Positions 52,692 through 63,577 of a stretch of 64,000 bases of DNA are shown one piece after another (positions within the stretch are counted from its first letter, which is position 1; each line of letters starts with the position of its first letter). A model generated the notes under the pieces. It was given only the letters and a program-made list of their open reading frames with translations. It was not told the DNA's origin and searched no databases. Location of the stretch: assembly GCF_900130055.1 (NCBI RefSeq), contig NZ_FQXU01000006.1:126787-190786 (forward strand), in the 5' to 3' direction. The position numbers and the translations under genes were made by a program. The stretch comes from Clostridium intestinale DSM 6191. Its GTDB lineage: Bacteria > Bacillota > Clostridia > Clostridiales > Clostridiaceae.

Positions 52692-55517
52692 ATGAAGGAT
52701 AAGATAATTATTAAAGGTGCAAAAGTTCACAATTTAAAGAACGTAAGTTTAGAAATTCCAAGGGATAAACTAGTGGTATTTACTGGATTATCAGGCTCTG
52801 GGAAGTCTTCTTTAGCATTTGATACTCTTTATGCAGAAGGACAAAGAAGATATGTTGAATCCCTATCAGCTTACGCTAGACAATTCTTAGGACAAATGAA
52901 TAAACCAGATGTTGAATACATAGAGGGACTTTCTCCTGCTATATCAATTGACCAAAAGACTACATCAAAAAACCCACGTTCTACAGTTGGTACAGTTACA
53001 GAAATTTATGATTATTTAAGACTGTTATATGCTAGAATAGGAACTCCACATTGCCCTAAGTGTGGAAAAGAGATAACCCAGCAAACAGTGGATCAGATTG
53101 TAGATCATGTTATGGCAATGGGGGAAAAAACAAAGATACAAGTATTATCTCCTCTTGTTAGAGGCAGAAAAGGGACTCATGAAAAGATTTTAGATAGCAT
53201 AAGAAAAAATGGCTTTGTGAGAGCAAGAATAGACGGAGAAATATACGAAATTACTGAAGAGGAAGTAAAGCTAGAAAAGAATAACAAACACAACATAGAA
53301 GCTGTTGTAGATAGATTAGTTATAAAGTCAGATATAGAGAGAAGGTTAACTGATTCTCTAGAGATGGCATTAAAACTTAGCGGCGGCTTAGTAATAATCA
53401 ATAAAGTTGGAGAAGAAGATGTATTGTTCTCAGAAAATTTTGCTTGTGCTGATTGTGGAATAAGTATAGATGAATTAGCACCTAGATTATTTTCTTTTAA
53501 CTCTCCTTTTGGAAAATGTGACCACTGTGATGGTTTAGGAACTTTAATGGAAATAGATGAAGATTTAGTGATACCTAATAAGGAATTATCTATAATGGAG
53601 GGAGCTATTGCCTCTTGGGGAGATGGAAGACTTAAGGAAGATGCATGGACTTTTGCAGTATTAAATTCTTTAAGCAAAAAATATGGTTTCGATTTGAATA
53701 CTCCTATAAAAGATCTTCCAAGAAACATAGTAGAGCTATTATTATATGGAACTAAGGGTGAGAGAGTTTCAGTAGATTATACAAAGGAAGGGATTAAAGG
53801 AACCTACAATCATGCGTTTGAGGGAGAAATTAATAATCTTAAAAGAAGATATAGAGATACTAACTCTGATCTTATTAAAGGTGAAGTAGAAAAGTTTATG
53901 AGCAATAATCATTGTCCTAAGTGTAAAGGACATAGGCTTAAGCCAGAAGCTTTAGCTGTAACTGTAGGAGAGAAAAATATAAGCGAATTCACAAGATTAT
54001 CCGTAAATGATGAACTCAGTTATATAAATTCCTTGGAGTTATCAGAAAAAAATAAGGTAATAAGTGAACAAATTCTAAAAGAAATAAAAAGCAGACTAAG
54101 TTTCTTAAAGGATGTAGGATTAGATTATTTAGACTTAGCAAGAAACTCAGGAACTCTATCAGGAGGAGAAGCACAAAGAATAAGATTAGCAACTCAAATA
54201 GGATCATCTTTAATGGGAGTTTTATATATACTAGATGAACCTAGTATAGGACTTCATCAAAGAGATAATGACAGGCTGATTAAGACCTTAAAACACCTAA
54301 GAGATGTTGGAAATACGGTTATTGTAGTTGAACATGATGATGATACAATAAAAGAAGCTGATTTTGTTGTAGATATAGGACCAGGAGCTGGAGAACATGG
54401 TGGAAATATAGTAGCTGCTGGAACTTTAGATGTTATTAAGAATTGTAAAGAGTCTATAACAGGCCAATATTTAAGAAAAGAAAAAGTAGTAGAATTACCT
54501 AGTGAGAGAAGAACAGGAAATGGTAACTTCTTATCTATAAAAGGAGCAAAGGAAAACAATCTTAAAAATGTTAATGTTAAAATTCCATTAGGATTACTAA
54601 CAATGGTTACAGGTGTATCTGGCTCCGGGAAAAGTACCCTAGTTAATGAAATTTTATATAAAGGATTATATAAAATTATAAATAGAGCTAATATCGTTCC
54701 AGGTAAACATAAAGAAATAACGGGATATGAGGCTATAGATAAGATAATAGATATAGATCAAAGCCCAATAGGAAGAACACCACGTTCTAATCCAGCCACA
54801 TATACTGGAGTTTTTGATATAATCCGTGAACTTTTCTCTCAAACTACTGAGGCAAAAATGAAGGGGTATAAACCAGGCAGATTTTCTTTTAATGTAAAGG
54901 GTGGAAGATGTGAGGCTTGCTCTGGAGACGGAATTATAAAAATAGAAATGCAATTTTTATCAGATGTTTATGTACCTTGCGAGGTTTGTAAAGGAAAAAG
55001 ATATAATAGAGAGACTTTAGATGTAAAATATAAAGGTAAAAATATAGATGACATATTAAATATGACAGTGGAAGAAGGATTAAAATTCTTCGAGAATCTA
55101 CCAAGAATTAAGAATAAACTTGAAACCTTGTATGATGTAGGTCTAGGATACATAAGATTAGGTCAACCATCAACACAACTTTCTGGTGGAGAAGCTCAAA
55201 GAATAAAATTAGCCTATGAACTTTCAAAAAGAAGTACAGGGAAAACCTTATATATTCTTGATGAACCAACAACAGGTTTACATATAGATGATGTTAATAG
55301 ATTAACTCAGATAATTAGAAGACTTGTTGAAGCCGGAAATTCTGTAGTAGTAATTGAACATAATTTAGATATGATTAAATGTGCGGATTATATTATAGAT
55401 TTAGGTCCAGAAGGTGGAGATGGAGGTGGCACTATAGTAGCTACAGGAACTCCAGAAGAAATTATTAAGGTTGAAAGTTCATTCACTGGTAAATATCTTA
55501 AAAAATATTTAGAATAA
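52692..55517 (+). CDS. uvrA: Excinuclease ABC subunit A
   Basis: Damage-recognition ATPase of nucleotide excision repair, 941 residues, the usual length. Two ABC modules are seen: Walker [10 protein letters not shown] near residue 32 and GVSGSGKST near residue 640, with signatures [12 protein letters not shown] and [11 protein letters not shown]. Zinc clusters are [10 protein letters not shown]...CDHCDG near residues 253-280 and CEACSGDG...CEVCKGKRY near 740-765. The start follows AGGAGG. An SOS box is upstream, and the next genes (FHA, FtsW, PBP, uvrC) lie on the same strand. Confidence 0.97.
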   Translation: MKDKIIIKGAKVHNLKNVSLEIPRDKLVVFTGLSGSGKSSLAFDTLYAEGQRRYVESLSAYARQFLGQMNKPDVEYIEGLSPAISIDQKTTSKNPRSTVGTVTEIYDYLRLLYARIGTPHCPKCGKEITQQTVDQIVDHVMAMGEKTKIQVLSPLVRGRKGTHEKILDSIRKNGFVRARIDGEIYEITEEEVKLEKNNKHNIEAVVDRLVIKSDIERRLTDSLEMALKLSGGLVIINKVGEEDVLFSENFACADCGISIDELAPRLFSFNSPFGKCDHCDGLGTLMEIDEDLVIPNKELSIMEGAIASWGDGRLKEDAWTFAVLNSLSKKYGFDLNTPIKDLPRNIVELLLYGTKGERVSVDYTKEGIKGTYNHAFEGEINNLKRRYRDTNSDLIKGEVEKFMSNNHCPKCKGHRLKPEALAVTVGEKNISEFTRLSVNDELSYINSLELSEKNKVISEQILKEIKSRLSFLKDVGLDYLDLARNSGTLSGGEAQRIRLATQIGSSLMGVLYILDEPSIGLHQRDNDRLIKTLKHLRDVGNTVIVVEHDDDTIKEADFVVDIGPGAGEHGGNIVAAGTLDVIKNCKESITGQYLRKEKVVELPSERRTGNGNFLSIKGAKENNLKNVNVKIPLGLLTMVTGVSGSGKSTLVNEILYKGLYKIINRANIVPGKHKEITGYEAIDKIIDIDQSPIGRTPRSNPATYTGVFDIIRELFSQTTEAKMKGYKPGRFSFNVKGGRCEACSGDGIIKIEMQFLSDVYVPCEVCKGKRYNRETLDVKYKGKNIDDILNMTVEEGLKFFENLPRIKNKLETLYDVGLGYIRLGQPSTQLSGGEAQRIKLAYELSKRSTGKTLYILDEPTTGLHIDDVNRLTQIIRRLVEAGNSVVVIEHNLDMIKCADYIIDLGPEGGDGGGTIVATGTPEEIIKVESSFTGKYLKKYLE

Positions 55518-55721
55518 GATCAGGTGTAAGTTGATTGAGTTGGGGTATCCATAAAGTGTCATAAATTGACTAGTGGGTACCCTAAAATAATATATAATTT
55601 TATAGGAATTTCTTAAGATTACCTGAAAAATGCAATATTTGTAGTTTTTTTGTTGTATAATCATTAATGTACTAGTGAGACAATATAAATAAGAGTATGA
55701 AATAATAATTGAGGTGAGTAC

Positions 55722-56165
55722 ATGAGTTTTCAGAAATTGATAGGAGTGGTCTTTGCAATTTTATTTATTGTGGTATTATACATAATTATTTACTACGCGC
55801 TTAAAATTATGTACAAAGATGTAAAAGGCGGAAATAGAACAAAGGGTTCATCTAATAAAGAAAAATTAGCCTATGGGTTAGAAGTTGTTAATGAAGGACA
55901 AAACTCTAATCTAAAGAAAGGCTCTCTTATACATGTTAGAAACACTGTAACAATAGGAAGAAAAGATGATAATTCTATTATTTTATCTGATACCTTTGTT
56001 TCAGGTAACCATGCTAAGTTATATGTGAGAAATAATGAGTTTTATTTAGAGGATTTAGATAGTACTAACGGAACTTATATTAATAATCAAAAACTACAAG
56101 GAAGAATGAAGTTAAAAATGAATGATGAAATAAAAATAGGTACAGTAGTATTTAAAGTGATGTAA
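55722..56165 (+). CDS. FHA-domain membrane protein
   Basis: The protein has 147 residues: one N-terminal membrane segment (about 8-28, VVFAILFIVVLYIIIYYAL) and a C-terminal forkhead-associated domain (about 70-145) with VTIGRKDDNSIILSDTFVSGNHAKL and DLDSTNGTYINNQKL, the usual phosphothreonine-binding signature. It is the first gene of an operon with an FtsW-type flippase/polymerase and a class B PBP, as in the wall-growth clusters of clostridia and actinobacteria. A Ser/Thr kinase partner is likely but not present in the window. Confidence 0.9.
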   Translation: MSFQKLIGVVFAILFIVVLYIIIYYALKIMYKDVKGGNRTKGSSNKEKLAYGLEVVNEGQNSNLKKGSLIHVRNTVTIGRKDDNSIILSDTFVSGNHAKLYVRNNEFYLEDLDSTNGTYINNQKLQGRMKLKMNDEIKIGTVVFKVM

Positions 56166-56178
56166 CTGGGGTGAAAAA

Positions 56179-57399
56179 ATGAAGACTTTAAAGGATGAAA
56201 GAAAACTTTTAGCAGTAGTATACTTTTTAACCATAGCACTTTTCGTTAATCTAGCAGTCCTTAAAGATCCTATAGATATAGGAGCTTTAATTATGGGAGG
56301 AGTATTAATTATACTTATAGGGTTTTCTCACTTTGTTATAAGAAAATACTATCCAGATGGAGATAAGTTTATACTTATATTTGCAGCTGTTTTAGCAGTA
56401 ATAGGGATAGCAGTTTTATATAGATTAGATGAAAAAGTTGCTATAAAGCAAATTATATGGTTTATAGCAGGAATAACAGCTTATATTCTTATAATAGTAT
56501 TACTTCCAGACCTAAAAACTTTTAATAGATATAGATACTATTTTTTAGCGGCTACGGCTCTGTTTATGCCTATGGCCTTACTTATCGGTAAAGAACAATA
56601 TGGAGCAAAAAACTGGGTGCTATTTGGAGGTTTTGGATTTCAACCATCAGAATTCGGAAAGATATTTTTAGTTCTCTACCTGGCTTCGGCTTTAAGAAAT
56701 TATGAAGACAAGAAGAATTTAATGGGAGACTTTAAACAACTTGTGGAGCCAGCAGCAGTAGTTATGGCATCCATAGGATGTATGGTTTTACAGAGAGATT
56801 TAGGTTCTGCCTTAATTTTCTTTGGAATTTCAGTAACTATATTATATATAGCTACAGCTAAAGGGAAATACGTATTTATGAGTTTAGGGCTATTTTCTGT
56901 AGGATCAGTAGTAGCCTATGGATTATTTTCTCATGTAAGAAATAGAGTTCTTATATGGAAGGATTTATGGGCATATGCAAATAACGAAAGTTATCAAATA
57001 GTTCAAGGGCTTTATTCTATATCATCAGGTGGTATGGTAGGAACAGGACTAGGGCAAGGGTATCCAGGATTCATTCCAGTAAATACAACGGATTTTATAT
57101 TTGCAGTTATTTGCGAAGAAATGGGAATGGTATTTGGGATAGGTATATTAATGCTTTACTTCCTTTTATTTTATAGAGGTATGAGAAGTGCACTTAAGGT
57201 CGAAGATAGATTTTCTCAACTGATTTCAGTTGGATTTTCAGCAATGATTGCAGCTCAGGTTTTAGTAATTATAGGTGGAGTATTTGCTGTTATTCCATTG
57301 ACTGGTATAACGCTTCCTCTTATAAGTTATGGTGGAACTTCTATGCTAACAATGTTTTTTGCACTTGGAATTATGCAAAAGATATCAGAGGAGGGTTAA
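56179..57399 (+). CDS. SEDS-family FtsW/RodA/SpoVE protein
   Basis: Membrane peptidoglycan polymerase of 406 residues with about ten hydrophobic segments. The family blocks GAKNWVLFGGFGFQPSEFGKI, LQRDLGSALIFF, TDFIFAVICEEMGM and PLTGITLPLISYGGTSML are present, including the catalytic Asp region of SEDS polymerases. It lies between the FHA and PBP genes, overlapping neither (13 and 3 bases apart), so it very probably works with that PBP. Which of FtsW, RodA or SpoVE it is cannot be decided from sequence alone. Confidence 0.92.
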   Translation: MKTLKDERKLLAVVYFLTIALFVNLAVLKDPIDIGALIMGGVLIILIGFSHFVIRKYYPDGDKFILIFAAVLAVIGIAVLYRLDEKVAIKQIIWFIAGITAYILIIVLLPDLKTFNRYRYYFLAATALFMPMALLIGKEQYGAKNWVLFGGFGFQPSEFGKIFLVLYLASALRNYEDKKNLMGDFKQLVEPAAVVMASIGCMVLQRDLGSALIFFGISVTILYIATAKGKYVFMSLGLFSVGSVVAYGLFSHVRNRVLIWKDLWAYANNESYQIVQGLYSISSGGMVGTGLGQGYPGFIPVNTTDFIFAVICEEMGMVFGIGILMLYFLLFYRGMRSALKVEDRFSQLISVGFSAMIAAQVLVIIGGVFAVIPLTGITLPLISYGGTSMLTMFFALGIMQKISEEG

Positions 57400-57402
57400 A
57401 GT

Positions 57403-58875
57403 ATGAAAGATATTCAAAGTAGTATAAAAAAAGTAATGATAGTTTTTTCTTTTTTACTTTTAGCTTTAATTACTTATATAGCTTATTTTCAGGCTTTTAA
57501 AGCTCCTGATATAGCAGAAAAAACAGGTAATCAGAGATTGTGGGCGGAAAGAAATAAGGTTTTAAGAGGAACTATATATGATAGAAATATGGTGGCTCTA
57601 ACGGAGAGTAAAAGAAAAGATGCATTAACTCAAGAAAGAAAATATACTCAAGGATCATTATATTCACATATTTTAGGATATGCAAATGAAAAGTATGGAC
57701 TAACAGGATTAGAAAATACTTATGACAAGGAATTAAGAAATTATAATAAAATATCTTATTCGGTTAATAGTTTATTAGATACTTTAAAAATTAAAGAAGC
57801 TTTTAAAAATAGAATAGATGAAGATGAGGATATAGTCGGGAATTCTTTAGTTACCTCATTAGATACTAATGTACAAAAATCTGCTTATCAAGCATTAGAA
57901 AATAAAAAAGGAGCAGTAGTGGTGTTAAATCCTAAAACTGGAGAAATTATAGCCTCGGTTTCTAGTCCTACGTATGATCCTAATAATTTAGACGATGTTA
58001 TGAAAGCAGCTAATTCAGGAGCGCAATCAAATTTTCCACTTATTAATAGAAGTACAGCTGGTATGTATGCTCCAGGATCAACCTTTAAGATTGTAACTTT
58101 AACATCTTCATTAGAAAATTTACCTGGAGTTACGAATAGAACCTTTAATGATAACGGAAAGATAGTATTTAATTCTAAGCAATCCTTGAGTAACTATGCT
58201 GGAGCTTCATATGGTTCTATAGGATTAAAGGATGCATTAAGGGTTTCATCAAATGTGGTTTTTGGTACACTAGCTATGGATTTAGGAAATAGTAAGCTTA
58301 AGACTACAGCAGAGAATTATTATTTTAATAAAAACATCCCTGCTAATGGAGTAGTTATAGAAACTTCTCAATTCCCTACCATAGATGATTCAGAAAAAGG
58401 AAGCATAGCTCAAACAGGAATAGGTCAAAGTTCTATTTTAGCTACACCTATGCAGATGGCATTAATAGCTTCTGCCGTAGCTAACGATGGAGTAATGGTT
58501 GAGCCTAAACTTGTAAATACAGTAGTTGATAAAAATGGGAAGACCGTCAAGAATATAGATACAAAAAATATAGGAAGAAGCCTTTCAAGTGAAAATGCTG
58601 CAATAATTAAAGATTACATGAGAAATGTAGTAAGTAGTAGAGAGAACAGTCAATGGACCTATTTTAAAGGACTTAATGTGGCTGGTAAAACTGGTACAGC
58701 CGATTATAAGCTTCCAGATGGGAAAGATGCAGTTCCAAATGCTTGGTTTATTGGATTTGCTCCAGCAGATAATCCTCAATATGCAATTGCGGTGTTAATC
58801 GAAAATGGAGGAGTCGGCGGTGTAGCAGCGGCAGAAACTGCAGGAAAGGTATTAAAAACAGCCATGGGCAAATAG
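57403..58875 (+). CDS. Class B penicillin-binding protein (transpeptidase)
   Basis: Cell-wall cross-linking enzyme of 490 residues. One N-terminal membrane segment (about 12-30) is followed by a dimerisation region and the transpeptidase domain. Active-site motifs: SxxK with nucleophile Ser226 in GSTFKIV, SxN as SSN near residue 283 and KTGT beginning at Lys429. The size and operon place (after an FtsW-like gene) match PbpA-type proteins of actinobacteria and clostridia. Its stop is seven bases before the uvrC region. Confidence 0.93.
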   Translation: MKDIQSSIKKVMIVFSFLLLALITYIAYFQAFKAPDIAEKTGNQRLWAERNKVLRGTIYDRNMVALTESKRKDALTQERKYTQGSLYSHILGYANEKYGLTGLENTYDKELRNYNKISYSVNSLLDTLKIKEAFKNRIDEDEDIVGNSLVTSLDTNVQKSAYQALENKKGAVVVLNPKTGEIIASVSSPTYDPNNLDDVMKAANSGAQSNFPLINRSTAGMYAPGSTFKIVTLTSSLENLPGVTNRTFNDNGKIVFNSKQSLSNYAGASYGSIGLKDALRVSSNVVFGTLAMDLGNSKLKTTAENYYFNKNIPANGVVIETSQFPTIDDSEKGSIAQTGIGQSSILATPMQMALIASAVANDGVMVEPKLVNTVVDKNGKTVKNIDTKNIGRSLSSENAAIIKDYMRNVVSSRENSQWTYFKGLNVAGKTGTADYKLPDGKDAVPNAWFIGFAPADNPQYAIAVLIENGGVGGVAAAETAGKVLKTAMGK

Positions 58876-58881
58876 GAAGAG

Positions 58882-60753
58882 GTGGTTTTTATATTTGATT
58901 TTGAATATCATTTGAAGAACCTTCCTGAGAAACCTGGAGTTTATATAATGAAAAACTCTTTAGGTGAGATTATATATGTTGGGAAGGCAAAGGTTTTAAA
59001 AAATAGAGTAAGACAGTATTTTCAAAGTTCTAAAAATCATTCAGAAAAAGTTAAAAAGATGGTGGCTAATATTTCTGAGTTTGAATATATAGTTACAGAT
59101 TCAGAAATGGAGGCTCTTTTATTAGAATGTAATCTAATTAAAAAACATAGCCCTAAGTATAATATTGCACTTAAAGATGATAAGTTTTACCCGTTTATTA
59201 AGATAACGATGAATGAAGATTTTCCAAGAGTATTCGTTACTAGGAATTATGCTAAAGACGGTAATAAGTATTTTGGACCTTATGTAAATGGCACAGCTGT
59301 CTATGAGACTATAACTTTAATAAAGAAGATATTCCCACTAAGAACTTGTAAGAGATCAATTATAGAAGGTGGGGAAAAAACAAGACCTTGTTTAAATTAC
59401 CATATTAATTTATGCAAGGCTCCTTGCGCTGCACTTATATCGAAAGCTGAGTATAGAAAGATGATAGATCAGATTATAGATATATTAAACGGCAAAGATA
59501 ATTATATAGTTAAGGAACTTAAAGAAAAAATGCTAAAGGCTTCAAATGAATTAGAATTCGAGGAAGCTGGAGGTTATAGAGATAAGATATTAGCGATAGA
59601 AAATATAATAGAGAAACAAAAGATGTTTACAGTTAAAGAAGGAGAAGAAGATTATATAAATCTTTATTGTGATGAAAAAGATTGTTGTGTACAAATATTC
59701 TTTTCAAGAGATGGAAAAATCAGTGGAAGAGAGCATTTTGTATTTGAAGATAAAGCGGGATATAATAAAAGAGAAATTTTAAGAGAATTTATTACTAGTT
59801 TTTATGGTGGAACAGCGCAAATACCTAAGAATGTTTATGTACCAGATGTAGATGATTTAGAGTTATTAGAAGAGTTTCTAACTATAAAAAGAGGGTCAAA
59901 GGTTTGGATAAAGATACCTAAAAAAGGAGAGAAAATAAATCTTCTTGATATGGTAGAAGAAAATGCAAAGGTAACTTTAGATAAATTTAAAGATAAGATA
60001 TTAAGCGATAAAGAAATAAATAGGGTAGCTTTAGAGGAGCTTAGAGAAATTTTAGAGTTAGATGAGTTGCCTATGAGAATAGAGGCTTATGATATATCAA
60101 ATATTCAAGGAGTGGATTCTGTAGGAACTATGGTAGTATTTGAAGAAGGTAAACCTAAAAATAGCGATTATAGAAGGTTTAGAATAAAAACAGTTCAAGG
60201 TCCTAATGATTATGAAAGTATGAGAGAGGTATTAACAAGAAGATTTGCTCATGGATTAGAAGAAGTTAAGCAAATTCAAGAGAGAAAATTAACTCTTGGA
60301 GGTGGTAAATTCTCTGTATTTCCAGATGTAATCTTAATGGATGGAGGAAAAGGCCAAGTTAATATAGCACTTGAAGTTTTACAGAGTTTTGGCGTAGATA
60401 TACCTGTTTGTGGAATGGTTAAAGATGACAAACATAGTACAAGAGGGCTTATTTATAATAATCAAGAGATATTATTGTCAAGGAGAAGCAATTTATTTCA
60501 TATGCTTACAAGGATACAAGATGAGGTTCATAGATTTGCTATAACCTATCATAGAAGTTTAAGAGATAAGAGAACTCTTCATTCTATATTAGAAGATATC
60601 CCCTATGTAGGAGAAAAGCGGAGAAGAAACCTACTTCTAAAATTCGGAAGTGTAGATAATATCAAAAAAGCCACTGTGGAAGAATTATTAGAAACACCTG
60701 GAATAGATAAAAAAGCTGCAGATAGTATAAAAAAGTACTTTAGTGGCAATTAA
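58882..60753 (+). CDS. uvrC: Excinuclease ABC subunit C
   Basis: Nuclease subunit of excision repair, about 620 residues. GIY-YIG domain near the start (KPGVYIMKNSLGEIIYVGKAKVL), cysteines in CLNYHINLCKAPC, a UVR motif (ELEFEEAGGYRDKI), the RNase H-like endonuclease domain (MRIEAYDISNIQG, VILMDGGKGQVN) and a C-terminal helix-hairpin-helix. Start problem: GTG at 58882 lies inside the GAGGTGG ribosome binding site, whereas the usual family start M-F-D-F aligns with ATA at 58891, six bases after that site. The GTG is given here as the only conventional choice. Confidence 0.93.
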   Translation: MVFIFDFEYHLKNLPEKPGVYIMKNSLGEIIYVGKAKVLKNRVRQYFQSSKNHSEKVKKMVANISEFEYIVTDSEMEALLLECNLIKKHSPKYNIALKDDKFYPFIKITMNEDFPRVFVTRNYAKDGNKYFGPYVNGTAVYETITLIKKIFPLRTCKRSIIEGGEKTRPCLNYHINLCKAPCAALISKAEYRKMIDQIIDILNGKDNYIVKELKEKMLKASNELEFEEAGGYRDKILAIENIIEKQKMFTVKEGEEDYINLYCDEKDCCVQIFFSRDGKISGREHFVFEDKAGYNKREILREFITSFYGGTAQIPKNVYVPDVDDLELLEEFLTIKRGSKVWIKIPKKGEKINLLDMVEENAKVTLDKFKDKILSDKEINRVALEELREILELDELPMRIEAYDISNIQGVDSVGTMVVFEEGKPKNSDYRRFRIKTVQGPNDYESMREVLTRRFAHGLEEVKQIQERKLTLGGGKFSVFPDVILMDGGKGQVNIALEVLQSFGVDIPVCGMVKDDKHSTRGLIYNNQEILLSRRSNLFHMLTRIQDEVHRFAITYHRSLRDKRTLHSILEDIPYVGEKRRRNLLLKFGSVDNIKKATVEELLETPGIDKKAADSIKKYFSGN

Positions 60754-60784
60754 ATAAATAGGGAAAGAAAGAGGGGCTTTAGCT

Positions 60785-61507
60785 ATGAAATATGTAGTAG
60801 ATACGCACACACATACTATTGATTCAGGGCACGCTTATAGTACATGGTTAGAAAATATTAAGTGGGCATCTGAAAACGGAGTTAAGGTTTTAGCAACAAC
60901 AGAACACGGACCAGCTATGCCTGGAGGACCACATATATTCTTTTTTAATAATCTTAAGGTTTTACCAAGAGAAATGTATGATGTAATTCACTTAAGAGGA
61001 TGCGAAGCTAATATTGTAGACTTTGAAGGGAATATAGATATACCAATGGAAACACAAAATAAACTTGATTTAATAATTGCATCTTTACATGATGTTGTTA
61101 TAGAATCTGGAACTGAAGAGCAGAATACGAATGCACTTTTAAATGTAATGGAAAACCCAAAGGTTGATATATTAGGTCATATAGGAAATCCCCAATTCCC
61201 AATATGTATAGAGAAAGTTATAAAAAAAGCAAAAGAAAAGAATAAAATAATAGAAGTAAATAATAGTTCATTTAGATCAAGGCCAGGAAGTGAAAAGAAT
61301 TGTAAAAAAGTAATTGAGTTATGTAAAAAATATGAGGTTAATATAATAGTCAGTTCAGATGCCCATGTATGTACTCAAATAGGTAAATTTGATGTAGCCC
61401 ATGAACTTTTACAAGAAATTTCTTTTCCAGAAGAGTTAATAATGAACACAAATAAAGATAAGATAATAAACTATTTAGTGAAGAAAAATAAGCTTAAAGA
61501 CATATAG
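60785..61507 (+). CDS. PHP-domain phosphatase (YcdX-like)
   Basis: Metal-dependent phosphoesterase of 240 residues. Metal-ligand motifs are clear: [15 protein letters not shown] at the N-terminus, [35 protein letters not shown], and SSDAHV near the C-terminus. The full set of histidines and acids fits the trinuclear PHP site of YcdX. The natural substrate is unknown. The start follows GAGGGGC; it sits 31 bases after uvrC. Confidence 0.88.
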   Translation: MKYVVDTHTHTIDSGHAYSTWLENIKWASENGVKVLATTEHGPAMPGGPHIFFFNNLKVLPREMYDVIHLRGCEANIVDFEGNIDIPMETQNKLDLIIASLHDVVIESGTEEQNTNALLNVMENPKVDILGHIGNPQFPICIEKVIKKAKEKNKIIEVNNSSFRSRPGSEKNCKKVIELCKKYEVNIIVSSDAHVCTQIGKFDVAHELLQEISFPEELIMNTNKDKIINYLVKKNKLKDI

Positions 61508-61575
61508 CTTGTTAAATTTAGGATTATTTATTATACTTATATATTAGAGTACTATTAATCAGAAGGGGTTTCAAT

Positions 61576-62499
61576 ATGAATCAGTACGGTTTTTTATTAA
61601 ATAAGCTAGAGAAAATACTTGATAAAAATGACATAAAGATAAATGAGCCAATGAGTGAACATATATATTTTAAAGTTGGTGGACCAGTAGATTACTTGCT
61701 TAATCCAAAAAAGAAAGAGCAGGTTGTGGAAATTATAAATATTTGCAAAAATGAAAATATTCCATACTATATAATTGGTAATGGATCAAATCTTTTAGTT
61801 AAAGATGGTGGAATAAGAGGCGTTGTAATAAAACTTTGCGAGTTAGATAATATAGAAGTGAAAGAGAATACTATAATATCAGAATGCGGAGCTTTATTAT
61901 CTAAGGTTTCAGAAGCTGCACTAGATAATTCTTTGACAGGATTTGAATTTGCTTGTGGTATCCCAGGAAGTATTGGCGGAGCTGTATATATGAACGCAGG
62001 AGCCTACGATGGAGAAATATCTCATGTTATAAAATGGGCCGAAATAATTGACGGAGATGGAAAACTAGTAAAGTTGTCAACGGATGAACTGAAATTAGGA
62101 TATAGAACTTCGTATATTATGGAGAATGGTTTTGTTGTTATAAGCGCTTGTTTTGAATTAAGGTTTGGAGATAAAGAGTTAATTAAAAATAGAGTAGATG
62201 AATTAACTAGAAGAAGAGAAGAAAGACAACCGCTTGAGTATCCTTCAGCGGGAAGTACATTTAAAAGACCACCTGGATACTTTGCGGGTAAGCTTATACA
62301 AGATGCTGGTCTTAAAGGTTTCTCTTTAGGGGGAGCCGCTGTATCTGAAAAACATTCAGGTTTTGTAATTAACAAAGGAGACGCAACTGCTAAAGATATC
62401 TTAGATTTAATAGCTCATATTCAAGCAACAATAAAAGAAAAATTTGGGGTGGAGCTTAATACTGAAGTCAGGATAATTGGAGAAGAAAAAGATAATTAG
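61576..62499 (+). CDS. murB: UDP-N-acetylenolpyruvoylglucosamine reductase
   Basis: FAD enzyme that makes UDP-MurNAc for peptidoglycan, 307 residues. FAD-binding blocks [15 protein letters not shown] and [27 protein letters not shown] are present, as are the RTSYI and [25 protein letters not shown] stretch with the catalytic Ser, and a final Glu near the C-terminus in LNTEVRIIG. The start follows AGAAGGGG. It is type II by its length and lacks the extra loop of type I enzymes. Confidence 0.95.
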   Translation: MNQYGFLLNKLEKILDKNDIKINEPMSEHIYFKVGGPVDYLLNPKKKEQVVEIINICKNENIPYYIIGNGSNLLVKDGGIRGVVIKLCELDNIEVKENTIISECGALLSKVSEAALDNSLTGFEFACGIPGSIGGAVYMNAGAYDGEISHVIKWAEIIDGDGKLVKLSTDELKLGYRTSYIMENGFVVISACFELRFGDKELIKNRVDELTRRREERQPLEYPSAGSTFKRPPGYFAGKLIQDAGLKGFSLGGAAVSEKHSGFVINKGDATAKDILDLIAHIQATIKEKFGVELNTEVRIIGEEKDN

Positions 62500-62508
62500 A
62501 TAAATAAG

Positions 62509-62536
62509 AACTCAGCTTTTAGGGCTGAGTTTTTTA
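62509..62536 (+). terminator. Intrinsic terminator after murB
   Basis: Stem AACTCAGC (62509-62516) with GCTGAGTT (62524-62531), then a T-run. Confidence 0.82.
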
Positions 62537-62695
62537 CTTAGTGGTATTTAAAATAATATTCATCATAATGGAGGGAGTAAGCACATAAATATTAATACAA
62601 AAATTAAGTATTTATGATATAATTTATTATAGATTTTTAGTAGAAAGGACGGTGAAATCCTGATTTTGCTTAAGGCAATATTGTCAGGGGAACTT

Positions 62696-63577
62696 ATGAG
62701 ATTTGTAATTGTTACTGGATTGTCAGGAGCGGGAAAAACGGAAGCCACAAGAAGCCTTGAGGATTTAGGATATTTTTGTGTTGATAACTTACCACCTAAA
62801 TTAATACCTAAATTTGCAGAAGCGTGTATTCAAAGTGAAGGAAAGATAGATAAGGTTGCACTTGTTATAGATATTAGAGGGGGAGTTTTTTTTGATGACC
62901 TCTTTGAAAGCTTAATATATTTAAAAGATGGTGAATTTAAGTATGAGATATTATTTTTAGAAGCATCAGATGATATATTAGTAAAAAGATTTAAGGAATC
63001 AAGGAGAAGTCATCCATTAGCTCCAGATGGAAGAGTTATAACAGGAATAGAAAGTGAAAGAAAGAAATTAAGGGAAGTTAAGGATAGAGCAGATATAATT
63101 ATAGACACATCAAAATATGCAATAAAAGATCTTAGGGAGAAAATAAATGAGAATTATGGAGATGGAAAGGTTATAGAAAAGCAATTATCTGTAACTGTAT
63201 TATCCTTTGGTTTTAAATATGGAATACCTGTAGATGCTGATTTGGTATTTGATGTTAGATTTATTCCAAATCCTTTTTATATACCAGAACTCAAACCTTT
63301 TTCTGGAAATGAAAAACCTGTTAAAGACTATGTATTATCTCAAGAAGAGACTATAGGATTTGTTGAAAGGCTTGAAGATATGCTTAAATTCCTTATACCA
63401 AACTATACTAAAGAAGGAAAGAGACAATTGATTATTGCAATAGGTTGCACTGGAGGAAGACATAGATCTGTTGCAATTGCTAATGATATTTATGAAAGGT
63501 TAAGCAATGATTATACGGTTGGAATTGAGCATAGGGATGTGAATGAAGATACCTATAAGGGAGCTAGAAAGTTATGA
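62696..63577 (+). CDS. rapZ: RNase adapter protein RapZ
   Basis: Nucleotide-binding protein of 293 residues. The N-terminal kinase-like domain has Walker [11 protein letters not shown]; the motif [14 protein letters not shown] near residue 100 and the C-terminal [35 protein letters not shown] and [15 protein letters not shown] are diagnostic. In E. coli it senses glucosamine-6-phosphate and targets the GlmZ sRNA; in Gram-positives the role is less clear. The start at 62696 has AGGGGA upstream; a TTG at 62666 is rejected. It overlaps yvcK by four bases. Confidence 0.93.
   Translation: MRFVIVTGLSGAGKTEATRSLEDLGYFCVDNLPPKLIPKFAEACIQSEGKIDKVALVIDIRGGVFFDDLFESLIYLKDGEFKYEILFLEASDDILVKRFKESRRSHPLAPDGRVITGIESERKKLREVKDRADIIIDTSKYAIKDLREKINENYGDGKVIEKQLSVTVLSFGFKYGIPVDADLVFDVRFIPNPFYIPELKPFSGNEKPVKDYVLSQEETIGFVERLEDMLKFLIPNYTKEGKRQLIIAIGCTGGRHRSVAIANDIYERLSNDYTVGIEHRDVNEDTYKGARKL

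Noticed and set aside
53177-53728. 183-codon minus-strand frame inside uvrA
   Set aside because: Complement of conserved UvrA coding sequence without its own start signals.
55540-55586. Terminator after uvrA
   Set aside because: A 9-bp stem (GGGTATCCA / TGGGTACCC) can form, but the loop is long and no T-run follows; evidence too weak.
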